The position numbers were made by a program, and so were the translations under genes. A stretch of DNA of 64,000 nucleotides, taken from the NCBI RefSeq assembly GCF_003597395.2, contig NC_133769.1, forward strand, positions 44,747,831 to 44,811,830, written 5' to 3'. Origin of the DNA: Chelonoidis abingdonii. Taxonomy: Eukaryota > Chordata > Testudines > Testudinidae. Of this stretch, positions 24,101-36,100 are shown piece by piece. Under the pieces are notes generated by a model, which did no database searches, was not told the DNA's origin, and was given only the letters and a program-made list of their open reading frames with translations. The first letter of the stretch is position 1; each line of letters begins with the position of its first letter.

Positions 24101-27100
24101 CTATGAGATAGGTATATATCCAACATAAACCATCAAGCACCAACATAAGAGTGTTAGGGACACTGTTTGCATAGGTGTAGCAAGTCACTCTGCTCAGTTC
24201 ATTCCCCTGGTGCATCCATATATGCACCATCACTTGGACAGTGGAGCTCCTCCCTAGCTCCAGTATAACTCTTTCTCTGTCAAAGACCATAAGATAGCAT
24301 AATGATATATAGCATGTCACAATATAGGTACAGGCAAGAGCCCTCTCCTAAGGAGCTTCCAAGCTAATATCAGACAACATGACATAATGAGAGGGGACAA
24401 AACTTAACGAGAGGGAGTCTGGGGAGGGAAGAACTAGGTTAATGGCAGTAACATGGCTTCTTGTTCTGGGGAATTCAACAGCTTGGTGGAGCAAAGTTTG
24501 AGTTTTTCAGGAGTAAAATAAATACATCTCTTAGTTGACTAGTTTCTTATGGGCTTTGCAGAAAAAAGAAATGGACTTTAATGAAGGATTGAATAAGGAG
24601 AGAATGGTAGCTTTGCAGACCAGCATAGGAAGGGCATTCCAAAACTCCAGAAGTTTCTTGAGAATATTATTCTGATCTATGCAATATTTTAATTATCTTT
24701 CCTTTTTTGTATAGATTAAATGATATTTCTACTGCAAAGGCTTTTGCTGCAAATGGTAAGCAATGTGGCTGCTGTATCCAGTGCTTCATGATTTGATCCG
24801 ATTTTCCTGAGGGTGCATGCTATACCTTCTAGTGATTCCCAACAACTGGTATGATACTATTACTAATTCTTTAGGATTCTTTTACTCTATCATCCCTGAT
24901 ATTACTTGTCTATAGCTAATCACCATAACATTTAGGTACTGACAGCCTGATTCAAAGTCCACCGGAATAAATGGAAGTCTCCCAGTTGACTTTACTGGAT
25001 CAGGCCCTACATATGACTGGTCTTTTTGTGATTGATACTGTGAATTCCATCCCTGCTTCAGTGATAAGCTGGTCACCATGCCTCCTATTTACTTCTGTAA
25101 ATTTTAGCCCATCCACTCATATGTCTGTACTGCCAGAGTGTAGCACTTTCTGGCCACAACCCTCAGATCTCTTCTATTCTGGAACTGCAGAGGTGGTGGG
25201 ATGGTGTAGGAATTAGCTATATCCACTCTGTATGTACAAGGGACTCACTGCTCCAGTGAAGAAATGGCCTGTTTCTGCTTCCTTTGCACACCTGAGCAGC
25301 AAAAGCTAGGCCCTCGCCTGCATTTCAATTGTGCCATCAGCTATATAAAAGTAGAAGTGTATACTGGCTCCACAATTCACGTTCAGTCCTTGTGATTCTT
25401 TTGCCAGCCATGGAGATACTAAAGCACTGCCCAATAACTCCTGAAAATATCAGTGACAGTGAATTTAAACTTAAAGAAAATGAAAAGTTACCAAACTGCT
25501 GATTTAAAAAGAAAAAAATCCCGCTGAAGGTCTATGGAATTGATGGGACAAAATCATATAGGAATCTCACTGTTCCCTTCCAATAACTGCATTATATAAA
25601 GGGTTCCCATTACAACTTTCTAAATCATGCATTTCATATTCGAGCAAATCTGTTTATTATTGGCAGCACAACACAATCCATTTACCAAATGTTACTGCTA
25701 TCAGGAGACCTCTTGAGGTCACAATTCCTTGCAGGGTCATTAATTATTTGTATTTATTATTTACTGACAACTGATAGCTACTATTTGATGTCTGGACCAG
25801 TAACAACAAATGCCATTTATCACATCCCTGTAACATGAAAAGAATGCCGTAAATAAATGTTGTGTATTGTTTCTGACAACGCCAGCGTAAAATCAGGAGA
25901 AATACTGCAGACCTGTAACAGTGAACAGCAACTCAAAAAGACTTGTATGTATGTCAACATAAATTCTTTACTTTCCTCACAGGGGCATGCACAGGAATAA
26001 AAATGTGGCCACTTTTGGAGGGGCACTTTCTGTGCACCCTGTGGCTGGAGGAGCTCTCTCTGTCTGGGCAGCCAGAGGACCTGGTTTTCCCCGCTGTTGT
26101 CCTCTCCCTCTCAGTAGCTGGATCTGCCCCCAGGACCAGGGGAGATGGCTCTTGTCCTCTCCCTCTCAGTAGCTGGATCTGCCCCCCTTCCTGTCCTGGC
26201 TTTGGAGGAGTTTTGTTCCCTACTTGGGGGTCACCCCTCCCTTTGCACGCATACCCTGTTACCTCCCCACTGTACATAGTTTTCAAATATGGCACAACAA
26301 AATTCCAGAAGACTCTCATGCAGTTTTATTTACTAGAGATACCATGTTTTGTGTAAGATAAGATAAGCCAGATCTGGATTTCAAACACCTCAAAGTTTGA
26401 CTTGAAGTGATAAGATGATGTAGGTGGTGGTCAGCGTGTTATAGAAATTAGATCAGCTGTGGGTTCAGAGTCTAAACTTCCTGTAGTGAGGTGATAACTC
26501 GCTGGCATGGTGCCTCCTGCTGGTCATCTTGGGAATTAGCTCTCCAGCATATGGAGCACCCTCTGCAGGCCGATGTCTCGCCTGCCGCTGGCCCCATGTC
26601 CCTCACGGACCTTGGTGCCCTTTATCTTGGGTTTCTGCCCCAGCGGCAAGCCCACACACTGGGTCTCCCCTCCCAGGGGAACCCCCAGCCCTCTAAATCT
26701 ACCTTGCCTCAATGGCTACTGCCAGTCATCATCTAGCCCCCACTCATTGGGGCAGACTGAAGTCTATAAAGGCCACTCATCATTGGCAAGGGAGTCAGAC
26801 CAGCTGCCTCTGCCTAAGCCCAGGCTGCACCTCTGCAACCCCTGTACCAGCTTTGGCCTTTAACAAGGCCTGCTGCCTGGGGATTTCCCAGGCTGGAGCT
26901 CCCCAGCTCCCTTTCCCCTTCTCCAGCACTGCTCCAGGTACCTTGCTCCCAGGCAGCTAGCCCTTCTCACTCCAGGTCTAGAGTGGGAGTCCTCTAGCTT
27001 CTGACCCCCAGCCCTCTCATCAGGGCCAGCTGGGCCCTGATTAGGCATGGCCCCAGTTGTAGCTGCTTCCCCAGCCATCCTAGCTTGGCTGCTTTTAATC

Positions 27101-30100
27101 CCTGTTCTCCAGGAGTGGAGCAGCTGCCCCGCTACACACAATCCCCCTTAGAAACTGCCCCCCCATGTGGTCTTACCTCCCCAGCTTCCCTCTTAGCTGG
27201 GCCTGCAAGATGTCTCTCCTGCCACAGGCTCTCCACTATCTGGAGCAGCCAGCTCCCTTCCTCAAGGGTTTGGGTGCCTACTGTAGCCTGCTCAGCTCCC
27301 ATGTGGATTCCACTATTTATCTGGGGACTCCCTACCCCAGACAATCCCCTTTCTAGGGCCCTGGTTCTCACCACCCCCTCCTTCAGGGCAGTTTCAGACC
27401 CAGGCCGATCCTACAGCCTACCCCTCCTTCTCTGGGTGCAGGGCCGACTTAACCAGCCCTCTTTGTGGCAAAGGAAGCATTTCCAATATCTGTTGGCCAC
27501 AGCTCTCCCAGAGTTTGTCTCTGGCATAGCCCTTCCTGCAGGGCTAGCTTGGGCCCTGCAAGTCCCATAGGGCTACTCCCTCTTCATGTGCCCCAGTTTC
27601 CTACAGGCCCAACATGTTTGGGGCCCCCCTGCTACCCTCACAGGGAGTGCTCCCTCAGTTCCTTCGTTGTCCAGGTGGGGTCTCTGTGCCCCAACCCGTT
27701 AGGGGCACTCCCTTCTGTAATGTCCCTGTCACCCACAGGTGAAACAGTCTTTATCCCCGGCACTGGCCTCTGGCCCCAGGTGCTTGGCATCCAGTGAGGT
27801 CCATGTGCCCTCCCCCTGCAGCAGCTGAAGCAGTCCCCCTTGCTGATCAGCGAGCCAAGCCACACAGGCTCTCCAGTACCAGTTCACCATTTTCTCCACT
27901 TTCAGTTCCGCAATTTCAGATCTGGGCAGTAATCCCACACTCCTTGCCCTGTCCCTTGTATCAGGGGTGATCGTCCATGCCTGCATTCTCCACAACATGT
28001 AACAGGGTCCAGACTCACCACCTTTGGCACCTCCTGCTGGTTCCTCTGGGAATTAGCTCTTGTCAGCTGTGGAGCACTGTCTGCCTGTTATGTCTCACCA
28101 ATTGCCTGCTCTGCTGATTTGGGAACTGCCTTGCTCCCCGCTCAGCAGTGTCTGCTTCAGGACACTGCCCTCCAGCAGCACCCACTATTCTACTTTCATC
28201 CCCTTCCTGGGCGGTGGGGGGTGGTAACAGCAGCCTTTGGCTTGCACCTGTCTCAGTGACCAACTATAACCCCAACATCTAGCCTCTCACCTCAGGGCAA
28301 GTTGCAGTCAGTCTGGCCACACTCCTCAATGGCCAGATGCAGTGCAAGGGGGGAACCCAGGCCCACCAGCTACTCTGGGTCCCAACCCAGGGACCCTCTA
28401 GCAGCAGCCTCCCTCTGCCCTCCTCCTCTCCCCTCTCATCTGCCTATCTTTCCTGGGCCACTTCTCCTTTGGCCCCACGGACCTTCTCAACCCTTTTTAG
28501 CAGAGACCACAGTCTGGCAGATAACTGGGCCAGAGCTCTCCTCTGCTCCCTGAGCCTGCCCAGCACTGCTCTGTCCAAGATGCTACCTCCTTACCTCAGG
28601 AGCCAGCCCTTCTTCCTTGCTAGTCAGGAAGAGGCTGCCCTCACCTTTGCAAGGCAGTCTTTATATAGGGCCCATCCTGGCCCTGATTGGCTGCCTCTTT
28701 CTTTGCCCTAATTGGCTCTCCACAGGCTTTTGCTGATTGATTGCTGGTCTGTGCAGCCTCTTTGGCCTGTTCCAGCCTTTTTTCCGATGGAGTGGGGCAG
28801 CTGCCCCACTACACTTCCTCAAAATTCCAAGTATCCAGACCTATGGTTTTGGTTAAGATTTCTTTTTCTCTCTGTGTATATGTAAGAACTGTGAAAAGAT
28901 CCCTTTGACTATGTGTCTCATTTTTTAAAGATCATTTTTTTCTCTCTTGGGCTATACTTTTTTCATGTCTTCAAGATACTGTGTTTTTCCCCTGATTTTT
29001 ATCTTTGTCTTTTGTTCCTTCTGTTTTCTTTCAAGATTTTCTCTTTCTCTCTTGTTTGAGGCAGAGTATATGACATTCACTTGGGATCCTGCCCTACCTT
29101 TTCCCTTTTGCTAAGATTCTTTCCTTCTCAGTAGAACCTTTCCTCTATATCAGCTGTCAGTTAGATTCTTCTCCCTTAAGTGCCTGTTCCTGCACCCATT
29201 GAAGTCAATGGCAATACTCCCATAGACTTTAATGATGTGGGATCAGGCCCTTAATCGCTTCCTCATTTATTCCCCCTTTCCTTCTTATTCTCAACCTGTT
29301 CCTCCTAAGCCCTATTTCTTACCTGTTACTTTTCTCCATTATTTCACCTCTTTCTCCTTTCTTCACTTTCCTATTCTCCTCTCTTGCTATTTTTTATTTT
29401 GACCCTTCTCTTTCTTTTGACTTCTCTCCTTCCATTCCCTTTCCTCTCCCTCAGTTCTTCTCTACCTTTCTCTCCACCCCAATGGTGTAAAAGTCCAGTG
29501 AGGAAATGAAGATAGATTAGAAAGTAACATACGATAGTCCTTGAGCTGATCCTGTGGCTCTTATTTAAATAAAGTGTTCACTGAAATTAATGAGATCCTC
29601 AGTAGAGACTGCAGGTTCTGGACCTTCCAGAAGGGAACAGGGGAATTATTTTCTGTTATCAGTTTTGGCGGAGGTTCTTAATTGAGATAACTTTTATATA
29701 TCTGTTAGGTACTAAATATATGGTTGCAGGATTCTAGTTGTATTGCTGCCAGCTTTTTTGTGTTTTAACTTTTAAACATAATTATTTTAATTTCTTAAAT
29801 AGTAAGTAGGGCTTGCATTGTGCTGTGTGTTGTATAGACATAGAGCTAGACGCTGTGCTTGCACTGAAGAGTTTATAATCTAAGGAACATTCTTAAAGAT
29901 ACTTTAGAAGAAATGGATAGTGTGTGTGTGTTGTGGGTTTTTGGTATTTTTTTGGTAACAGGTGAGTTGTAGTCTTTATCAAACATACCGTCCTGAGTGT
30001 GTTCACATGACAACTCCTCTGAATAAACAGATTGTCTCTAGACCTTTCTGAAAGCCAAAAGTCATGGATATTCTTGGTAGCTATAGCTACGCTTGTCTCC

Positions 30101-33100
30101 TTGTTTCAGTGAAATGCTAAATAATGTATTATTATCTCAGAAGGTCTTTGATTATCTTAAATGAGACACAAACACATGCATTTACCTAGTATTACACCTG
30201 CTGCAAATGGTAACTCAAGCTGTTGGGTTTTTTAAAGAGAAACTGTTGCCTGTGCCTACTGCATATACATCTGCAGGATGTAATTTCTCAGAACTCCTAG
30301 ATCAAATAAATAAAATGTAAACTGTCATTTATGTTGCTGGGGAAAGTCTATGTGTGGTTTTTTAATAGGAGATAAATTTTGATCATCATTTAAAAAAAGC
30401 ACCTTTAGATAACTGCCCCTCTTGATTGAAATAGTTATTGGCTTAGTTGCGCAAACCTGGTAAAATCCTGCTGAAAAACAGTTACTTAAAGCTGCCTAAG
30501 TGTGAGAGCACAATTTCACTAAATAGAAGAAGTTAAAGGGGTAATGAAATGAGAGCAAATACTGATAAATGAAAATTAAACTCAATTACTGTAGCTTGTC
30601 CACTTAGAATCCGTATGAGAAGCCTGTTTTGGCTGAGTTGTGAAATATGCATTCTTTGGAAGGGTTTGCTTTGTAGATAAGAAGCAGTAAAGGTACCAAG
30701 ACAGGAAATATTAGCCCACTGACTGACTTCTCCATCAATCACACTGAAAAAGCTAATGTTTCTTGAGATTTTTCCTAGCATTTTCAGTTGGCAAACTTGA
30801 GATAGATAATTATGACAATTTACAGCCTATGATTTTATGAAAGATGAATGTTCCATAAGAAAATTCTTTGGACTCCTTTACTGAACACAACTGCAAAACT
30901 ATGGCAAGCCACTGAATTTGGAAAACCTGGTAGTTTGTAATGATTCCTCCATATATAGCCATATAGTTTTGCCACCATCTTCATGACTTGACTTACTTTC
31001 TTTTCTCAGAAATGTTAAAAGCAGGGCTAATTAATGATTTGCTTCTGCTCCTATTGAAGTCAATAGCAAAGTTTCCATTGACTTCAGAGTTAGTAGTATC
31101 ACACCCAAAATTCACAAAGGCAAGTAGAATTATTGCTCTCAGTATAGTACATATTGTGCACATATCTTACTTATACTAACCCTTTGAGCTTTGTTTGCTT
31201 TCCAGTAATCATATGCTCTGAACATTCTGGGGTACATGGTATAGTTTCTTTCCTTATAAACACAGTTTACTAATTCTTCAGCTTTATTTTTAATTAGTTG
31301 GTAATTTAACTAGCAGTTTTAGATATCCTTTTCTCATCTGCTGGATGATCTTCTCTTCCTTCACTTTCCTAAACCCACTCTCCGAGGTATCCTTCCTACT
31401 GTACTTTCTTCACAACTTCAGAACCCCTCCTTTATCTGAATTGTTGTCTTGTCTAATGTGGACTGTAACTTCCTTAGGGCAATGAATGTCTCTTACTCCC
31501 TTTTTGTAAATCCAGCCTCAGCTGGAGTACAGTGTCCAGTTCTGGGCACCACACTTTAGGAAAGATGTGGACAAACTGGAGAGAATCCAAGGAAGAGAAA
31601 CAAAAATGGTAAAAGTTTTAGAAAACCTGACCTGCGAGGAAAGGTTGAAAAAACTGAGCATCTTTAGAATTGAGAAGAAAGACTGAGAGGGTTGGGGATC
31701 TGAGAAATCTTCAAATATGTCAAGGGCTGTTATAAAGAAGCCAGGGATCAATTGTTCTCCACGTCCACTGAAGGCAGGACAGGAAGTAATGGGCTTAAAT
31801 TGCAACAAGGGAGATTTAGGTTAGAGATTAGGAAAAACTTGCCAACTGTAAGGATAATTAAGCTCTGGAATAAGCTTCCAAGGGAGGTTGTGGAATCCCA
31901 ATCAATGGAGGTTTTCAAGAACAGGTTCAACGAACAGCTGTCAGGGGTGGTCTAGGTTTACTTAGTCTTGCTTTGGCACAGGGGGCAGGACTTGATGACC
32001 TCTCAAGGTCCCTTCCCACCTTACATTTCTTTGATTGTAAATTACCATGCAACTTGTGGTGTCATATAGATGCTTTTAAATAATTGTACTAGAAAGTTTA
32101 AATACCTGTCTATGCTGTTACTTGTATTATGATCACAGATTTTTCGTTCTCAGTTTATAGTTTGGTAAGCTATACAAATTTGTATTTACAGACAAAATAA
32201 TTGGAAGACTGACTATGAGTCTGCAAGAACAAGGAATTCAGTTTTCAGTAATTTATACTGCAATGAGACCGTCAAGGGTGAGTAGTCTTCTATGTCTAAA
32301 GCTGTCACATTTTTGGCGTATAACAGTACTTGCTAATGAGTGTTGTACGTGACTTTCAGGATTACACAAGTAAGCAGTCAGTCCTGTACAAGACTTTGTG
32401 CAGAAAGGATTGCCTGGATTTTCAATTACCGACATGTATTTTTAATAGATTTGTGAATTTGCCACCTTTTTAGTGGTCTTCATGACTTCTGATTTTTTAA
32501 AGCATAATATTTAGATTTTTTCCCATTTAATTATTGTCTTTTGCATAAGAAGGGCCTTAATGAAGCACTAGAGAGTTCAAACCTAGATCAGGTCATTATT
32601 AACCAGAAGTTGTTAATTAGCTGATGAATGTTAGTTGTCCAGAGAAATGAGTTGGTGGTCTAAATCTAGTTCCAGATACGTGAGGTTTAGCCAGAAATGG
32701 TTGCACTTTTTGATGGTAGTCTGAGGAGAAGGAACAGTAATCAAATAGATACAGACACTGGACTGTTTGCAGATGACACACAGATTAGTAGAGAGGTAAA
32801 TAATGATGAGAACAGGTTACTTTCCTCAATGTGACCTGTTTCTCTTGGCAAGCTGGTTGAAAACAAACAACATAAACTTTAATATAGCCAAATTCAAGGT
32901 CACACATCTAGGAACAAAGAACATAGGCTATACTAAAAATACCCTGAAAAGCAAGTACTTTGAAAAGGATCTCAGTATCCTAGGGTACATCTACATAGGG
33001 ATAAAAATCCATGGCTGTCCTAGGTCAGCTGACTTGGGCTTGCGGGGCTCAGGTCCCAGGTTAAGATACAGTTGTGGATCAATTTGAGGACACTTGCATT

Positions 33101-36100
33101 GCTGTTGTCTCTGCTGTCCATGTCCTGTGGATAAAGAGTGGACTTCAGTCTCCAGGACTTTCAGTCAACTTCTTTCATAAGTAGTAAATTCTGCATTTTA
33201 AAGCAGGTCCACAATAATAATTATGAGTTGTCCCAGTTCTTTCCTTTATGAAATGGAAGGAAGCAGTCACTCGCAAATTGCAGATATGCATTTGGTAGAT
33301 TTTGAAAGAAAAGATTGGGGTTGGTTAGAGGAATTGAGAGTAATTTAAAAGGAATATTTAAAGTGATTCAGTTCAGCCAACTGGGGCTTTAGTCAATAAT
33401 TAAAGTAATGCAGTCATTGTTAATTATTATACATTCCATAAATTGAGCCTTATTAAACTCTTATACATTCTAAATGCAAGTCGATGTAAAAACACTTCAA
33501 GTTATTTGCACAGTACAAGCGATATTCAATTACTGCAGTATTTTCAAGGTTTATCAGCTGCCGTAGAGGGCTATGGGAGGCAGCCAGTACAGCACCTACT
33601 GAAGATTCATCTATCCATATTCTGTGTGTAAACCCGTGCTCAATATGTGTTATGCTTCTCTGTCTGTGCTTGGTCCAATGAAGATATGAATGTACTCAAC
33701 TGTCAGCTAAAGTCAAATTTATTCCTTCACTTCATGCTATAGAGGTTTATTCTCTACATAGAGATTACAGTTTCAATCCCCAGTGACAACCAAAAAGCTG
33801 ATCATTATATATAACAAAAGTGTTGGTTAAGTGAAAAGGAATTTTACATTATTCTTTACGTCTGAAGAATGTCACCAGCATCTCGCTTTAAGTAAAACTC
33901 TTTACACTATCCAGCATAATGTTTTGGCATTCACTCCTATTTATAAGCTAATATCTCAGGGTACTTTTCCGTGAATGTTCTAGTCACGTGCAGCATTTAT
34001 TTATTAATCAGTTCATTTGATTTTGTTTTGTTGGAAAGGATTGGGAAGTGCTTCCACTTCAAATTACTATTTGGTATGAGAGATTTGCCTTCACCGAGTT
34101 TTTCTTCTCCATTGATGAGAACATAAGAATGGCCATGCTGGGTCAAACCAAAGGTCCATCCAGCCCAGTATCCTGTCTGCCAACAGTGGCCAATGCCATG
34201 TGCCCCAAAGGAAGTGAACCTAACAGGTAATCCTGCCATCCATCTCCACCTTCTGACAAACAGAGGCTAGGCACAGGAGCCAACAAACAAAGCTGTAAAT
34301 AGGGGAGTTTCAGTGGGAGTTCGGTTGGAGAACATTTTTGTATTTTGTGTATTGTATTTTGTAGTTTATATGTGTGGAGGCTGATAGGGGCAGTGTGCTG
34401 GAAGAGAAGCTGAGCCCTGATTGGGGGCGGGGCTTCTCTGCTTAGGGATCCTATAAAGGTAGCCAGCCAGTCAGGCAGTGGCATAGACAGCTGCAGCGGC
34501 ACAGGAGCCAGCAAACAGAGCTGTAAACAGGGGAGTTTCAGTGGGACTTTGCAGGGGAGACTTAGAGATCTAGGTAGAGGAACTGACAGTCTAGTGAAGG
34601 GAGTGGGTGGTGTTCTACTGGTGTTCTGGTGCCTGTTGGGGGTTGGTTTTGGTTTGTGTTTCCTGGACTAATAGGTTTTAGGTGGGAAGGCTATGACCCC
34701 CGATACAGAGGCAGCAGTGAAAGACACAATGAGGATGACTGGATGTGGAAGCTGTGGCATGTACATGATCCTGGAGGGGGTACCTGAAAAGAGTTTTGTC
34801 TGCATGAAGTGCCGACTGACAGAGCTGAAGGAAGAAAAGATCCTAAGACTGGAGATGCAGGTGGAAACTCTGGTAGAGTTTAGAAGGGGGTCCGAGCAGA
34901 TGATGGAGCAAAGATATGAGGAGGCTGAAGGGATGAGTTCAGACTTCCAGATGAAAGCAGGACCAAAGAATTCTGAGGGGAGACTGCTGGGTGAGGAAAG
35001 TGGACGGTGGAAGCATGTGACTAAGAGAACCAGGCAGAGGAAAAGACGGGCCAATGAAGGAGAAATAGAGCTCAGAAACAGGTTTGCAGAGTTGGAAAAT
35101 GAAGAAGGGGCACAGCAGGTGGTCACTGAAGGTGAGAGGGCAAAGAAGAAGAGAAGAGCAGCTAGTCCTATAGGAAAAGGAGAAGAGTCAATGGAGACAA
35201 CACCAAATATGAGCCCCAGGAGGATACGGGATGGGTTGCGGAGGATTGCAAGGGACAATAGAAATTGAGAGGACTTGCAGCCAGAGGGAACAGGGGATAG
35301 ACCAGAGAATCACACTGTCACCAGGAAAAGGCAGGTCTACATGACTGGGGACTCCTTACTGAGAAGAATAGACAGGCCTGTAACTAGAGCTGACTCGGAG
35401 AACAGAAGGGTGTGCTGTCTGCCGGGTGCTAAGATACGGGATGTGGACCTGAGGCAGAAAAGGATCCTAACGGGAGCAGGAAAGAATCCGCTGATTGTCC
35501 TTCATGTGGGAACAAATGATACAGCTAGATTCTCACTGGAATGTATCAAGGGAGACTGTGCCAGACTGGGGAAGACACTTAAGGAAATCGAGGCTTAGGT
35601 GATCTTCAGTGGGATTCTGCCTGTTCCTAGAGAAGAGCAACAAAGGTGTGACAAGATTATGGTGATCAACAGATGGCTCAGCCAGTGGTGCTATAAGGAG
35701 GGCTTTGGGATGTACGGCCACTGGGAAGCATTCATGGACAGAGGAGTGTTCTCTCTGGATGGAGTTCACCTAAGTAAGGAGGGAAATAGACTTCTAGGAT
35801 GGAGGCTGGCACAATTGATTAAGAGAGCTTTAAACTAGGAATTTGGGGGGAGATGGTTGAGAGATGTCCAGGTAATCTCCATGCCGGAATTTAACATTGA
35901 GAGGGAAGAAAAGAAAGTAAGAGAGGATACAGCCACGGGCAGGAGAATGGACATAAGGAGGAAGGATAGTGTTGATACCAGTCTAACTGGTGATACTGGT
36001 AGTAGAATGTCTGTGCCTAATCGGGTAAAGAATGTCAGTGAAGCCAAATGGCAAAATTTAAGATGTTTGTACACTAATGTGAGGAGCCTAGGTAACAAAA

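Larger units (their letters stand above)
26482..28813 (-). mobile_element. Endogenous retrovirus, two LTRs, truncated interior, 5-bp TSD
   Basis: Both ends carry LTRs with TGTA...TACA termini. The whole element is flanked by identical CTTCC (26477-26481 and 28814-28818). Orientation is minus: the right LTR holds CCAAT and TATA boxes in minus-strand order and the interior shows gag nucleocapsid remnants on that strand. Only 861 bp of interior remain, so most of gag and all of pol and env are missing. It is a defective fossil provirus. Confidence 0.88.
24756..32191 (+). other. ATP6AP1L intron (7.44 kb)
   Basis: Intron between the 41-bp exon and the IIGRL exon, containing the provirus, a pyrimidine-rich stretch, fold-back repeats and a CR1 3' end. 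25015-26090, 29490-29810 and 29890-31030 hold nothing recognisable. Confidence 0.75.

Noticed and set aside
26491..28711. Several 60-160 codon open frames in the GC-rich 26-29 kb block
   Set aside because: They lie in LTRs or antisense to the degraded gag remnant. Length reflects high GC content, and no domain is recognisable.
34668..35258. 196-codon minus-strand open frame
   Set aside because: It is the antisense shadow of CR1 ORF1. The plus strand has the recognised motifs.
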